Assembly: GCF_001984155.1 (NCBI RefSeq)
Contig: NZ_MTQO01000050.1
Location: 532,096-596,095, forward strand
Length of the DNA: 64,000 nt
Source: Actinosynnema sp. ALI-1.44
GTDB taxonomy: Bacteria > Actinomycetota > Actinomycetes > Mycobacteriales > Pseudonocardiaceae
Reading direction: 5' to 3'
The position numbers and the translations under genes are program-made. Under the pieces are notes generated by a model. That model worked only from the letters and a program-made list of their open reading frames with translations. It was not told the origin of the DNA and did not search any database. Of this stretch, positions 47,909-56,499 are shown piece after piece. Position 1 is the stretch's first letter, and every line of letters starts with the position of its first letter.

Positions 47909-48244
47909 TCAGGGAGAGGCGCGCCGTTGCTGTTCGCGAACCGCGATCGGCGCGCCGGCTAGGTCCTCGTCGTTGCACAACAACTTGACCTCGTAGTACG
48001 GCGCGTCCCCGCTGTCGTCGTAGTCCAGGTGGATCGCGATCACGTCCATCGGCTCGCCGAGCCACTGCTCGGCCTTCCGTAGCCATGCTGCCGACCGTTC
48101 CAAGGCGGAGGGCAGATCGTCATCGCGGAAATCCACCGGGCGGTACGCCACTTCCTGGACCATATCCTGCGCATTGTCCAGCCGGGGCAGATCAACCGCC
48201 ACGCCGGCTTCGTCTAGATTCAGTACGACCCGTTGCTCGGTCAC
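47909..48244 (-). CDS. Hypothetical 111-residue acidic protein
   Basis: A soluble acidic protein of unknown family. It begins MTEQRVVLNLDEAGVAVDLP, with a helix DLPSALERSAAWLRKAEQWL and a beta pair VIAIHLDYDDSGDAPYYEVK. There is no signal or membrane segment. It starts 48 bases after the p55 stop, on the same strand, so it could be the third gene of the lprG-p55 transcript, with the DLFS peptide gene 63 bases further on. GTG 48244 lacks a clear ribosome site. Confidence 0.58.
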   Translation of the reverse strand: MTEQRVVLNLDEAGVAVDLPRLDNAQDMVQEVAYRPVDFRDDDLPSALERSAAWLRKAEQWLGEPMDVIAIHLDYDDSGDAPYYEVKLLCNDEDLAGAPIAVREQQRRASP

Positions 48245-48292
48245 TTTTGAAGGGTCTCTTAATCTCAGCGCCTTCGCAATCCACGATCGATG

Positions 48293-49825
48293 TCAATCGG
48301 CGCGGCGCACCGCGCCGGTCGCCAGCGCGAGCAGGGCCCCGACCACGCAGATCACCGACGTGATCAGGAAGATCTCGCTGTACTCGGTGTTCAGCGCCTC
48401 GAACAGTTTCGCCTTGTACACCACGACTTCGGCGTCGAACTGCTCCTTGGGCTTGCCGAACGGCAACGGCGTGTTGAGGTTGGCGGTGAGGCTGTGAAAG
48501 CGGTAAAGACCCCACGCTGTGAGGGCAGCCACACCGACCAGCATGCCTGTCATCCTGGCCACGACGACCCCGGCGGACGCCACTCCGTGTTGCGCGGCGG
48601 GCACTACCCGTAGCACCACCGACGACAACGGGCCGATCACCGTGCCGAGCCCGAGCCCGGCGATGACCAGGTCGGTGTCCAACCTCGGCAGGTTGAACAG
48701 GCCGAGGTCGTGCCGCGCGGCCAGCACGTCGACCGGCCAGCCCGAGATCAGCAGGTACCCGGCCGCGGCGACGAGCAAACCGCCGAACGCCACCCACCGG
48801 TCCCCGATCCGGGCCGCGAGCCAGCCGCCGACCAGCGCGCCGACCGGCAACGCGACCAGGAATCTGACCAGCAGGAACACCGCGTCGGTCCGGTCCTTGC
48901 CGAGCAGCGTCTGGGCGACCAGTTCGACGTTGACCAGCGTGACCATCAGCGCCGCACCGGCGGTTACGGACGCGCCAAGCGCGGCCAGGAACGGCCTCAT
49001 CCGCACACCGGCGGGGTCGATCAGCTTGGTCCGCGCCCGCTTCTCCCACACGAGGAAAACCAGCAGCGCGACGAACGCGCCGATCAGCACGGGGACGCCC
49101 CACGGCGGCAGGACCGCCTTCTGCGGGTCGGGGTTGTAGAGCCCGACGACGGCGAGGCCCAGCGTGATCGCCAGCAGCGCGCCACCGGTGATGTCCACCT
49201 TCGCCGGTGCCGGGGCGTTCTTGTCCCGCCCGGGGACCGAGAAGTGGATCGCGACCATGGCGATGACCGCCAGCGGGACGTTCACCCAGAAGAGACCGCG
49301 CCACGACCCGAACGCGATGGCCAGCACAACGCCGTAGATGGGCCCGAGCACGCTGCCCAGCTCCTGCGCCGCACCGACCGCACCGAGCACGGTCGAACGC
49401 TTGCGTTCGGCCCACAGGTCCGCCGCGAGCGCCAGCGTCACCGGTAGCAGGGCACCGCTGGCGATGCCCTGGAGGACGCGGCCACCCACCAGCACGGGCA
49501 TGTTCGTGGCGAGGGCGGTGACGACCGAGCCGACGGTGAACCCGACCAGGCAGGCTTGCAGCAGCGCGCGCCTGCCGAACCGGTCGGACGCCTGCCCGAG
49601 CAACGGCATCGCGGCGATGTAACCGAGCAGGTACGCCGTCACGATCGGCGTGGCCTGCTCGAGCTTGTTCACCGCGATGTGCATGTCGCGCATGATGTCG
49701 TTGAGCACGCTGACCACGACGTACGTGTCCAGCGCGCCGAGCAGGACCGCCAGGCCGCCCGCCCCGATCGCGACCTTGCGACCCTTGCGGGGAGCCTCGG
49801 ACACTGCGCTTTCGACGGTGGTCAC
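48293..49825 (-). CDS. MFS transporter P55 (Rv1410c-type)
   Basis: A 510-residue 14-helix MFS permease. The first helix [20 protein letters not shown] is followed by motif [20 protein letters not shown] and the [20 protein letters not shown] segment; [16 protein letters not shown] is motif C. Its partner lprG lies directly upstream, the arrangement of Rv1411c-Rv1410c. In mycobacteria the pair exports triacylglycerides and lipoarabinomannan precursors and affects drug tolerance. GTG 49825 follows GGGGTG. A perfect 24-bp hairpin (repeat pair C) separates it from lprG within the presumed operon. Confidence 0.9.
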   Translation of the reverse strand: MTTVESAVSEAPRKGRKVAIGAGGLAVLLGALDTYVVVSVLNDIMRDMHIAVNKLEQATPIVTAYLLGYIAAMPLLGQASDRFGRRALLQACLVGFTVGSVVTALATNMPVLVGGRVLQGIASGALLPVTLALAADLWAERKRSTVLGAVGAAQELGSVLGPIYGVVLAIAFGSWRGLFWVNVPLAVIAMVAIHFSVPGRDKNAPAPAKVDITGGALLAITLGLAVVGLYNPDPQKAVLPPWGVPVLIGAFVALLVFLVWEKRARTKLIDPAGVRMRPFLAALGASVTAGAALMVTLVNVELVAQTLLGKDRTDAVFLLVRFLVALPVGALVGGWLAARIGDRWVAFGGLLVAAAGYLLISGWPVDVLAARHDLGLFNLPRLDTDLVIAGLGLGTVIGPLSSVVLRVVPAAQHGVASAGVVVARMTGMLVGVAALTAWGLYRFHSLTANLNTPLPFGKPKEQFDAEVVVYKAKLFEALNTEYSEIFLITSVICVVGALLALATGAVRRAD

Positions 49826-49856
49826 CTGGCACCCCACCCCTGCCGCGCCCGAGCTT

Positions 49857-49911
49857 TGCAACCAATGTGGCCTTCGTTGCCGAAAACGCAACGAAGGCCA
49901 CATTGGTTGCA
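49857..49911. repeat. Palindromic repeat pair C (hairpin) inside the lprG-p55 operon
   Basis: The arm at 49857-49880 is perfectly mirrored at 49888-49911 (24 base pairs) around a 7-base loop. Each arm is the same 23-base interspersed unit seen in pairs A and B. It lies between the lprG stop (49937) and the p55 start (49825), where it could reduce or tune p55 expression. Confidence 0.92.
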
Positions 49912-49936
49912 CGTGGCGCTGCGAAGACGGCTCATG

Positions 49937-50623
49937 TCAGACAGGCTTGGTCACGGTGACCGGCTTGTCCACCTCGGACAGTGTGATCTCGGCCGAGTTG
50001 CCCGGCGAGACCTCGACGAGCGCGCGGACCGGCAGGTGCTTGCCCTCTTCCTTGACCCAGATCTTGACGTTCACGTCGGACTGCACCGGCACCAGGCTCT
50101 TGACCTTGTCCTTGGCGACCTTGCCCGCGATCCGGAAGGTCTTGGTGCCGCCCACGTCCTCGCGCGCCTCGGTGACCGGCGAGTCAATCGACGTGAGCAG
50201 CTTGGCCACGCCCCGCTCCGGGTCGAGGATCGCCGACGGGTCGTAGATCTTGGTGGCGTCGCCGAACTCCTGCCACCCGCCGGTGACGGCCTTGATGTAG
50301 ATCTTCTTCTCGAACAGCACGAAGTCGACCTCGAAGGTCTGCCCGAACTGGTCGAGCTGGGCCTTGCCCTTGGCGTCGCCCTTCTTGGTCAGGTCGCCGC
50401 TGACGTCCTTGACGGGGACACCGGGCACCTGGCCGTTGACCTTCAACGCGAAGGTGGCGCTGTTGACCGGTTTCATCGACTCGGCCGCGTCCTTGAGCAG
50501 GCTCGCGCCGTCGGGGAGCGGTCCGGCGTTCGAGCCGGTGTCGTTCGATGTCGACGAACATCCCGCAACGGTGACGAGCCCCAACGCACCGAGCACAAGC
50601 AGACGCTTCAACATGGCACGCAT
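49937..50623 (-). CDS. lprG: Lipoprotein LprG
   Basis: A 228-residue lipoprotein of the LppX/LprAFG family. It begins MRAMLKRLLVLGALGLVTVA with the lipobox VAGC. The mature domain is a half-barrel that binds lipids: AESMKPVNSATFALKVNG, VSGDLTKKGDAKGKAQLDQF, FVLFEKKIYIKAVTGGWQEF, YDPSAILDPERGVAKLLTSI and the final SPGNSAEITLSEVDKPV. LprG carries triacylated lipids across the periplasm with P55. ATG 50614 is an alternative start; neither start has a good ribosome site. Confidence 0.92.
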   Translation of the reverse strand: MRAMLKRLLVLGALGLVTVAGCSSTSNDTGSNAGPLPDGASLLKDAAESMKPVNSATFALKVNGQVPGVPVKDVSGDLTKKGDAKGKAQLDQFGQTFEVDFVLFEKKIYIKAVTGGWQEFGDATKIYDPSAILDPERGVAKLLTSIDSPVTEAREDVGGTKTFRIAGKVAKDKVKSLVPVQSDVNVKIWVKEEGKHLPVRALVEVSPGNSAEITLSEVDKPVTVTKPV

Positions 50624-50649
50624 CGTAGGGGTGGGTGCCTGAGACTCCC

Positions 50650-51597
50650 TCATGAAGGCGGCCGGAACGTCTTCCGGTAGGTCAGTGGCGACACACCGAC
50701 GTTCACCCGAAGGTGTTGGCGCAGCGACGCGGCGGTGCCGAGGCCGGATTCCCGCGCCACTTTCTCGACGGCCAGATCGGTGCTCTCCAGCAGGTGCCGC
50801 GCGTGTTCGATGCGCTCCTTCAACAGCCACTTCCCTGGGCTCATCCCGGTTTCCGCCCGGAACCTGCGGCTGAACGTACGCACGCTCATGTTCGCGTGGC
50901 CCGCCATGGCGTCCAGGTCCAGGTCGTCGGACAACCGCCCCAACGCCCACGCGCGGGTAGGCGCGGTGGACGTGTCACCGATCTCGGGCATCGGACGCTC
51001 GATGAACTGCCGTTGTCCACCGTCCCGCCACGACGGTACGACGCAGTAGCGCGCGGCGCGGTTGGCGACCTCACTGCCGTGGTCGTTGCGCAGCACATGC
51101 AGGCACAGGTCGATGCCCGCGGCCAGGCCCGCGGACGTGAGGACGTCGCCGTCGTCGACGAAGAGGACGTCCTCGTCGAGCCGTACATCGGGGTAGAGCT
51201 CGCGGAACTTCCCGGTGTGGTTCCAGTGGGTGGTCGCCGGGCGGCCGTCGAGCAGGCCCGCCGCGGCGAGCACGAACGCGCCTGTGCAGATCGACATGAC
51301 CCGGGTGCCTGGCCGGACCAGCGCGAGGGCGTCGGCGACGTCGGCGGGCAAGGTGCCGTCGGAGCGAGGACCCAGGATGCGCGTGCCGGGCACGACGACG
51401 GTGTCCGCTTCGGCCAACGCTTCAGGGCCGTGTTCCAGCACCATCCGGTAGCCGCCGTAGACGTCGACCGGCTTGTCGTCGACCCCGCAGATCCGGACGT
51501 CGTAGTCCTCGTCGGCGGCGTCGAACACCATGGAGGGAATGGTCAGGTCGTATCCGATGGCCTCGGACAGCGCGAGAACGGCGACGACGTGGGTCAT
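50650..51597 (-). CDS. GlxA family AraC-type regulator with DJ-1/PfpI domain
   Basis: A 315-residue regulator. Residues about 5-175 are a DJ-1/PfpI-like amidotransferase fold (VVAVLALSEAIGYDLTIPSM, VVPGTRILGPRSDG, SICTGAFVLAAAGLLDGRPA with the elbow Cys, TTHWNH, VDDGDVLTSAGLAAGIDLCL). Residues about 210-315 hold two AraC HTHs (MAGHANMSVRTFSRRFRAET, GMSPGKWLLKERIEHARHLL, VARESGLGTAASLRQHLR). Ligand unknown. It is divergent from an MFS gene that it may control. ATG 51597 lies 8 bases after AATAAT-like sequence, so a leaderless start is possible; ATG 51615 is an alternative. Confidence 0.9.
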   Translation of the reverse strand: MTHVVAVLALSEAIGYDLTIPSMVFDAADEDYDVRICGVDDKPVDVYGGYRMVLEHGPEALAEADTVVVPGTRILGPRSDGTLPADVADALALVRPGTRVMSICTGAFVLAAAGLLDGRPATTHWNHTGKFRELYPDVRLDEDVLFVDDGDVLTSAGLAAGIDLCLHVLRNDHGSEVANRAARYCVVPSWRDGGQRQFIERPMPEIGDTSTAPTRAWALGRLSDDLDLDAMAGHANMSVRTFSRRFRAETGMSPGKWLLKERIEHARHLLESTDLAVEKVARESGLGTAASLRQHLRVNVGVSPLTYRKTFRPPS

Positions 51598-51667
51598 GGC
51601 CAGATTATTGCGCATGTTGTCAGCCGGGCCACTGTTTCGATGGGCGACGAACCGGCACGCTGATCGC

Positions 51668-52939
51668 GTGACACAACTCGATGTGCGGACCCGGCGCGTG
51701 CACTGGGCCTGGTGGGTGGCGGGCGTCTCGTTCCTCGCGCTGCTCGGCGCGGCCGGTTTCCGCGCGGCACCCGGTGTCCTGATCGATCCGCTGCACCAGG
51801 AGTTCGGCTGGTCGCGCGGCACGATCTCGTCGGCCGTGTCGGTGAACCTGGTGCTCTACGGGCTGATCGCGCCGTTCGCGGCGGCGCTGATGGAGCGGCT
51901 GGGCATGCGCAAGGTCGTGGCCAGCGCACTGGTGCTGGTCGCGGCGGGCTCGGGCCTGACGGTGTTCATGACGACGAGTTGGCAGCTGATCCTCTTCTGG
52001 GGCGTCTTCGTCGGCGTCGGCACGGGGTCGATGTCGCTGGCCTTCGTGGCGACCATGACGTCGCGCTGGTTCGTGAAGCACAGGGGCCTGGTCAGCGGAG
52101 TGCTGACGGCAGCGGGCGCGACCGGGCAACTGATCTTCCTGCCGCTCGTGGCCTCGATGGCCACGGACATCGGCTGGCGTTCGGCGTCGCTCGTGATCGC
52201 GGGGGTGGCGCTGCTGGTGGTGCCGGTGGTGTGGATCTTCCTGCGCGACCACCCCAGCCACGTGGGCACGACGGCCCTGGGCGCGCACACCGCCGAACCC
52301 CCACCGGCCCCGAACAAGGGCGCGGCCCGCCGGGCACTCCAAGTACTGGCCAAGTCGATGCGCAGCGGCACGTTCTGGTTGCTCGCAGGCGGCTTCGCGA
52401 TCTGCGGCGCGTCCACCAACGGCCTGGTGGGCACCCACTTCGTCCCGGCGGCACACGACCACGGCATACCGATGACGACGGCAGCGGGCTTGCTCGCCCT
52501 GGTGGGCATCTTCGACGTGGCAGGCACGATCTTCTCGGGCTGGCTGACCGACCGGATCGACCCGCGCTGGCTGCTCGGCGCCTACTACGCCCTGCGCGGC
52601 GGCTCGCTGATGCTGCTGCCGGGTCTGTTCGCGCCGACGGTCGAACCGCCGATGTGGGCGTTCATCGTCTTCTACGGCCTGGACTGGGTCGCCACCGTGC
52701 CACCGACGCTCGCCTTGTGCCGTGACAAGTTCGGCATGACGGGCCCGATCGTGTTCGGCTGGGTCTTCGCCTCGCACCAACTGGGCGCCGCCTTCGCCGC
52801 CACCGCCGCAGGCGCGACACGTGACCACACGGGCACCTACGACACCGCTTGGTACGCAGCAGGGCTGTTGTGCCTCGCCGCCGCGCTGATGTCCCTGTTG
52901 ATCAGGAAGACGCGGACTCCCCGCGTCGAGGTGGCTTGA
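51668..52939 (+). CDS. MFS transporter (monocarboxylate/oxalate-formate type)
   Basis: A 423-residue 12-helix permease. The N-terminus WWVAGVSFLALLGAAGFRAA, then LIDPLHQEFGWSRGTISSAV, is typical of the OFA/MCT-like MFS group; LMERLGMRKVVASALVLVAA is motif A, and TSRWFVKHRGLVSGVLTAAG the next loop. The central loop is Pro-rich and basic. FDVAGTIFSGWLTDRIDPRW repeats motif A in the second half. The GTG start at 51668 leaves 70 bases to the divergent GlxA-type gene. Substrate not determinable. Confidence 0.88.
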   Translation: MTQLDVRTRRVHWAWWVAGVSFLALLGAAGFRAAPGVLIDPLHQEFGWSRGTISSAVSVNLVLYGLIAPFAAALMERLGMRKVVASALVLVAAGSGLTVFMTTSWQLILFWGVFVGVGTGSMSLAFVATMTSRWFVKHRGLVSGVLTAAGATGQLIFLPLVASMATDIGWRSASLVIAGVALLVVPVVWIFLRDHPSHVGTTALGAHTAEPPPAPNKGAARRALQVLAKSMRSGTFWLLAGGFAICGASTNGLVGTHFVPAAHDHGIPMTTAAGLLALVGIFDVAGTIFSGWLTDRIDPRWLLGAYYALRGGSLMLLPGLFAPTVEPPMWAFIVFYGLDWVATVPPTLALCRDKFGMTGPIVFGWVFASHQLGAAFAATAAGATRDHTGTYDTAWYAAGLLCLAAALMSLLIRKTRTPRVEVA

Positions 52940-53117
52940 TCGCTTCACGCATCGCGTCGAGTGCGCGTGGCGTGAGGATCGCGGTCAGGCCTGCTATCGC
53001 GCCACCGTCGATGTCGAGGGTCGTCGTGCCGTCGGCGTTGGCGGTGGCACGAAACGCGCACTCGTCCAGCAGCACCTCGATGTGAGTGAAGAGTCCGCCG
53101 TCGTTGGGTTCACGCAC
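52902..53117 (-). CDS. Small hypothetical protein
   Basis: A 71-residue soluble protein: HIEVLLDECAFRATANADGT, TLDIDGGAIAGLTAILTPRA then LDAMREAIKPPRR. It has a plausible beta-beta-alpha plan and fair coding bias. Its 3' end overlaps the MFS gene by 38 bases on the opposite strand. It is divergent from the XRE gene. No family recognised. Confidence 0.52.
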   Translation of the reverse strand: MREPNDGGLFTHIEVLLDECAFRATANADGTTTLDIDGGAIAGLTAILTPRALDAMREAIKPPRRGESASS

Positions 53118-53243
53118 TGCGATTCACGTCCCGCCTCTGTCAGTTCACTGCTCAAGGCCAAGGATGACCGTTCGGAAACCCGCTGCCAATGCCCTGATCG
53201 AGCGATCCTGATCGCTATGTAGCGTTGTCGTACGCTGCACGCC

Positions 53244-54098
53244 GTGGATCAGAACAAGGCGAACGCCGTCCTCCGCGAACTCGGTGCCCAGGTGCGCGCC
53301 GCGCGCAACCGCGCTGGTCTCGACCAGCGATCGCTGGCCAGGTTCGCGGGGTTCAAGGCGCACAGCCGGATCTCGGACATCGAGAACGGCAAGTACCAGG
53401 CGACAGACGACGAGTACGAGCGTCTGCTCGACGCACTGGACATCACCGAGCACGACGAGCGCGAACGGATTCTCGACCTGGCCGCGCAGGCCGTGGCGAT
53501 CCGCACGCCCGTGACAGTCGACCCGGCCGTGATCCTCGGGAACACGGTCCAGTTGATCGACCACGAGCGTGTGGCGCGCAGGATCGTCGCCGCCGCGCCC
53601 CTGCTGCTGCCCGGCTTGCTCCAAACAAGCGAGTACGCGCGAGCCATCCACGACGGGCGTTCCGACATAGCGGCTCAAGTCGCCCTGCGCGCGGGTCGGC
53701 GGGACATTCTCGTGCGCCCGGACCCGGTCCAACTGGTCGCGCTGATCGATTCGACGGTGTTCCTGCGCCCGGTGATCCCGCCAGCCGAGATGGTGAGCCA
53801 GTTGCGGCACATCCTGTGGTTGGGCGAGCGGCCGAACGTCACCATCCAAGTCGTCCCAAGCCGAGCCTGCGGTTACCACGCCATGCTCGCGGGCCAGTTC
53901 GAGTTGATCGAGTTCTCGGCGGCGAGCCCGATCGTTCTCCTCGACCACCACTACGCGCCGATGGTCTTGCGGGACCCCGAAGAGGTGGCGAAGTATGTCA
54001 ACGCGGCGGAACATCTCCGCACGGAAGTGGCGATGACCGCCAAGGATTCCGAGACGCTCATCGCCGAGATCGCCCAAGGGATGGAGCGACACGAATGA
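53244..54098 (+). CDS. XRE family regulator with DUF5753 (Scr1-type)
   Basis: A 284-residue protein. The HTH (about residues 10-70) reads LGAQVRAARNRAGLDQRSLA then FAGFKAHSRISDIENGKYQA. The rest is the DUF5753 domain: LLLPGLLQTSEYARAIHDGR, VQLVALIDSTVFLRPVIPPA, VTIQVVPSRACGYHAMLAGQ, FELIEFSAASPIVLLDHHY. Streptomycetes and relatives have dozens of such pairs with DUF397 genes (as in WhiJ, SCO4441/4442 and Scr1/Scr2), linked to development and antibiotic control. GTG 53244 lies downstream of AGCGT/ACGCT repeats (53220-53234). It overlaps the DUF397 gene by 4 bases. Confidence 0.92.
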   Translation: MDQNKANAVLRELGAQVRAARNRAGLDQRSLARFAGFKAHSRISDIENGKYQATDDEYERLLDALDITEHDERERILDLAAQAVAIRTPVTVDPAVILGNTVQLIDHERVARRIVAAAPLLLPGLLQTSEYARAIHDGRSDIAAQVALRAGRRDILVRPDPVQLVALIDSTVFLRPVIPPAEMVSQLRHILWLGERPNVTIQVVPSRACGYHAMLAGQFELIEFSAASPIVLLDHHYAPMVLRDPEEVAKYVNAAEHLRTEVAMTAKDSETLIAEIAQGMERHE

Positions 54099-54289
54099 CC
54101 ACACCCAAGCCAGCCGGGCGGTGGCGCAAGTCGAGCAGCAGCGCACCGCAGGGCGACTGTGTGGAGATCGAGGGCGCCTTACGGGCCGTGCGGGACAGCA
54201 AGAACCCGACGTCCGAGTTGATGTTCGGCACAGGCCAGGCCGTGGCCTCACTCCGGCGCGTCCTCGCTGAACGGACCCACGAAACATAG
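54095..54289 (+). CDS. DUF397 domain protein
   Basis: A 64-residue protein: RWRKSSSSAPQGDCVEIEGA, LRAVRDSKNPTSELMFGTGQ then AVASLRRVLAERT. The W-x-K-S-S-x-S and C-V-E-x motifs and RDSKNP define DUF397. It is the partner of the Scr1-type regulator and is thought to modulate or inhibit it. Start overlaps the regulator stop (ATGA). Confidence 0.93.
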   Translation: MTTPKPAGRWRKSSSSAPQGDCVEIEGALRAVRDSKNPTSELMFGTGQAVASLRRVLAERTHET

Positions 54290-54318
54290 AAGTAACACGC
54301 CATGCCTACGCTCACGCC

Positions 54319-55662
54319 ATGGATCGGCAGCAAGAGTTCGTCCTGCGGACGCTCGAGGAGCGCGACATCCGGTTCGTCCGGCTGTGGTTCACCGACGTCC
54401 TGGGATTCCTGAAGTCCGTCGCGGTCGCGCCCGCGGAACTGGAAGGCGCGTTCGCCGAGGGGATCGGCTTCGACGGCTCGGCGATCCAGGGGTTCGCACG
54501 CGTCTACGAGTCGGACATGGTCGCCAAACCCGACCCGTCGACCTTCCAGGTGCTGCCGTGGGAGACGCCTGAGGGCGACCACTACTCGGCCAGGATGTTC
54601 TGCGACATCACGATGCCGGACGGATCGCCGTCCTGGGCGGATCCCCGGCACGTGCTGCGCCGCTCCCTCGCGCGGGCCAGCGAGGCGGGCTTCACCGTCT
54701 ACGTCCACCCGGAGATCGAGTTCTTCCTGCTCAAGGACCTGCCGTCGGACGGCAGCGTCCCGATACCCGCCGACAACGGCGGCTACTTCGACCAGGCATC
54801 GCACGCCACGGCCACCAACTTCCGGCGGCACGCCATCGAGGCGCTGGAAGCGATGGGCATCTCGGTCGAGTTCAGCCACCACGAAGGCGCGCCCGGTCAG
54901 CAGGAGATCGACCTGCGCTACGCCGACGCGCTGACCATGGCCGACAACGTGATGACGTTCCGGTACGTGGTCAAGGAAGTCGCGCTGACGCAGGGCGTGC
55001 ACGCGTCGTTCATGCCGAAGCCGTTCTCCGACCAACCCGGCTCGGGCATGCACACACACGTGAGCTTGTTCGAAGGGGACCGCAACGCGTTCTACGACGC
55101 CGAGGACCCCTACGAGCTCTCCGAGGTCGGCAAGGCGTTCGTGGCGGGCCTGCTCAAGCACGCACGCGAGATCTCCGCGGTGACCAACCAGTGGGTGAAC
55201 TCGTACAAGCGACTCATAGTCGGTGGCGAAGCTCCGACTGCCGTGTGCTGGGGTCACGCCAACCGCTCGGCGTTGGTGCGTGTGCCCATGTACTCGCCGG
55301 GCAAGGCGTCCTCGCGTCGTGTGGAGATCCGCAGCCTGGACTCGGCGTGCAACCCGTACCTGGCGTACGCGGTGATCATCGCGGCCGGGCTGCAGGGCGT
55401 TCAGAAGGGCTACGAGCTCCCTGCCGCCGCCGAGGACGACGTGTGGTCGTTGTCCGATTCGGAGCGTCGTGCCGCCGGATACGCGAACCTGCCGCAGAAC
55501 CTGGGCGAGGCGCTGGCGGAGATGGAGAACTCCGAGCTGCTGGCCGAGGCGCTCGGCGAGCACGTCTACGACTTCTTCCTGCGCAACAAGCGTGTCGAGT
55601 GGGACAACTACCGCCGCAGCGTGACGCCGTACGAGCTGAGCACTTTACTGCCTGTGCTGTAA
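54319..55662 (+). CDS. glnA2: Glutamine synthetase-like protein GlnA2
   Basis: A 447-residue type I glutamine synthetase fold. It shows VRLWFTDVLGFLKSVAVAPA, EGIGFDGSAIQGFARVYESD, VHPEIEFFLL, VEFSHHEGAPGQQEIDLRYA, PKPFSDQPGSGMHTHVSLF and the ATP loop SPGKASSRRVEIRSLDSACN. The adenylylation Tyr motif of GlnA1 is not evident. Length and place match M. tuberculosis glnA2 (Rv2222c). The Streptomyces homologue is a gamma-glutamylpolyamine synthetase, so the substrate may be a polyamine. A GTAAC element (54291-54295) might be a GlnR/MtrA half site. Confidence 0.92.
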   Translation: MDRQQEFVLRTLEERDIRFVRLWFTDVLGFLKSVAVAPAELEGAFAEGIGFDGSAIQGFARVYESDMVAKPDPSTFQVLPWETPEGDHYSARMFCDITMPDGSPSWADPRHVLRRSLARASEAGFTVYVHPEIEFFLLKDLPSDGSVPIPADNGGYFDQASHATATNFRRHAIEALEAMGISVEFSHHEGAPGQQEIDLRYADALTMADNVMTFRYVVKEVALTQGVHASFMPKPFSDQPGSGMHTHVSLFEGDRNAFYDAEDPYELSEVGKAFVAGLLKHAREISAVTNQWVNSYKRLIVGGEAPTAVCWGHANRSALVRVPMYSPGKASSRRVEIRSLDSACNPYLAYAVIIAAGLQGVQKGYELPAAAEDDVWSLSDSERRAAGYANLPQNLGEALAEMENSELLAEALGEHVYDFFLRNKRVEWDNYRRSVTPYELSTLLPVL

Positions 55663-55665
55663 GGA

Positions 55666-55692
55666 GAAGGGCCCTCGGATCGAGGGCCCTTC
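55666..55692. terminator. Bidirectional 12-bp hairpin after glnA2
   Basis: GAAGGGCCCTCG at 55666-55677 pairs perfectly with CGAGGGCCCTTC at 55681-55692 around the 3-base loop GAT. It starts 4 bases after the glnA2 stop and 4 bases before the stop of the convergent gene. Confidence 0.88.
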
Positions 55693-55695
55693 GTC

Positions 55696-56499
55696 CTACG
55701 TGGTCGGCGGGGTCAAGGGGGACCCGGTGTCGCGCACGTGCTTCGTCCAGCCGAACCCGGCAGGAATCGTATGGTCGAGGAGTCTCCGGTTCTCCTCTGT
55801 CGCCGGTAGCCAGTCGATGGTCATCCGGTAGTCGCCGAACACCACTCGTTTGGACAGATACGTCCGCGCGTCCACCCAGAGCTCGAACTCCACTCCCATC
55901 CGGTTCGCGACCAGGTGGATGTCACCGCCGTCGGTCCGCACTTCCCTGACCCCCTCGCTCAGCCAGGACTTCGGATCGCCGATCCCGGAGCCCGAGACGT
56001 GGGCGACCACGTCGTCACCGAGGCGGTACTGGTCGTCGACCTTGACCATGCGGCTTCGGTGGTCGATTTCCTCCATGTAGCCGGGCCGCACGATCTTGTC
56101 GGATCTGTCCGGCGAGCTGATCCTCGCGCGGTTCTCCGAACGCAGCGCCCAGCTCTCCGTTCTCGGCGGTGTCGTGCCGTCCGCCGACTGCCCCTGGTAA
56201 GTGACGAAGTGCATGATCATGGTGGTCGCCGCCTGGTCGGCTTCCCGCACCCTGGTGACGATCTCGTCCTTGCTCGGCGACGCCGATTCGATCCGCAGCG
56301 GATCCCCACCGGTGAACAAGCCGACCAGCAACGTCACCACCAACGCGGTCGCCCCCAGCGAACCACCGATCAGCCCCACCTTGGCCCGCTTGTGCCTGCG
56401 GGCGTGCTGATGGGCGAGGGTGCGGATCAGGTCCTTCTTCGGCATGATGCCGACCGAATCGGCATGCAGCCGATCGCGCAGCTCCTCTTCGGTCATCAT
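55696..56499 (-). CDS. Single-pass membrane protein, probable partner of the ECF sigma factor
   Basis: A 267-residue protein. The cytosolic N-terminal ~45 residues (EEELRDRLHADSVGIMPKKD) are followed by one membrane helix (about 47-70, VGLIGGSLGATALVVTLLVG) and an extracytoplasmic beta-rich domain (MIMHFVTYQGQSADGTTPPR; ARTYLSKRVVFGDYRMTIDW) that resembles LolA/CU044_5270-type folds. No ZAS zinc motif of classical anti-sigma factors is visible. Its ATG overlaps the sigma factor stop (ATGATGA), so it is co-translated and may modulate it. Confidence 0.78.
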   Translation of the reverse strand: MMTEEELRDRLHADSVGIMPKKDLIRTLAHQHARRHKRAKVGLIGGSLGATALVVTLLVGLFTGGDPLRIESASPSKDEIVTRVREADQAATTMIMHFVTYQGQSADGTTPPRTESWALRSENRARISSPDRSDKIVRPGYMEEIDHRSRMVKVDDQYRLGDDVVAHVSGSGIGDPKSWLSEGVREVRTDGGDIHLVANRMGVEFELWVDARTYLSKRVVFGDYRMTIDWLPATEENRRLLDHTIPAGFGWTKHVRDTGSPLTPPTT

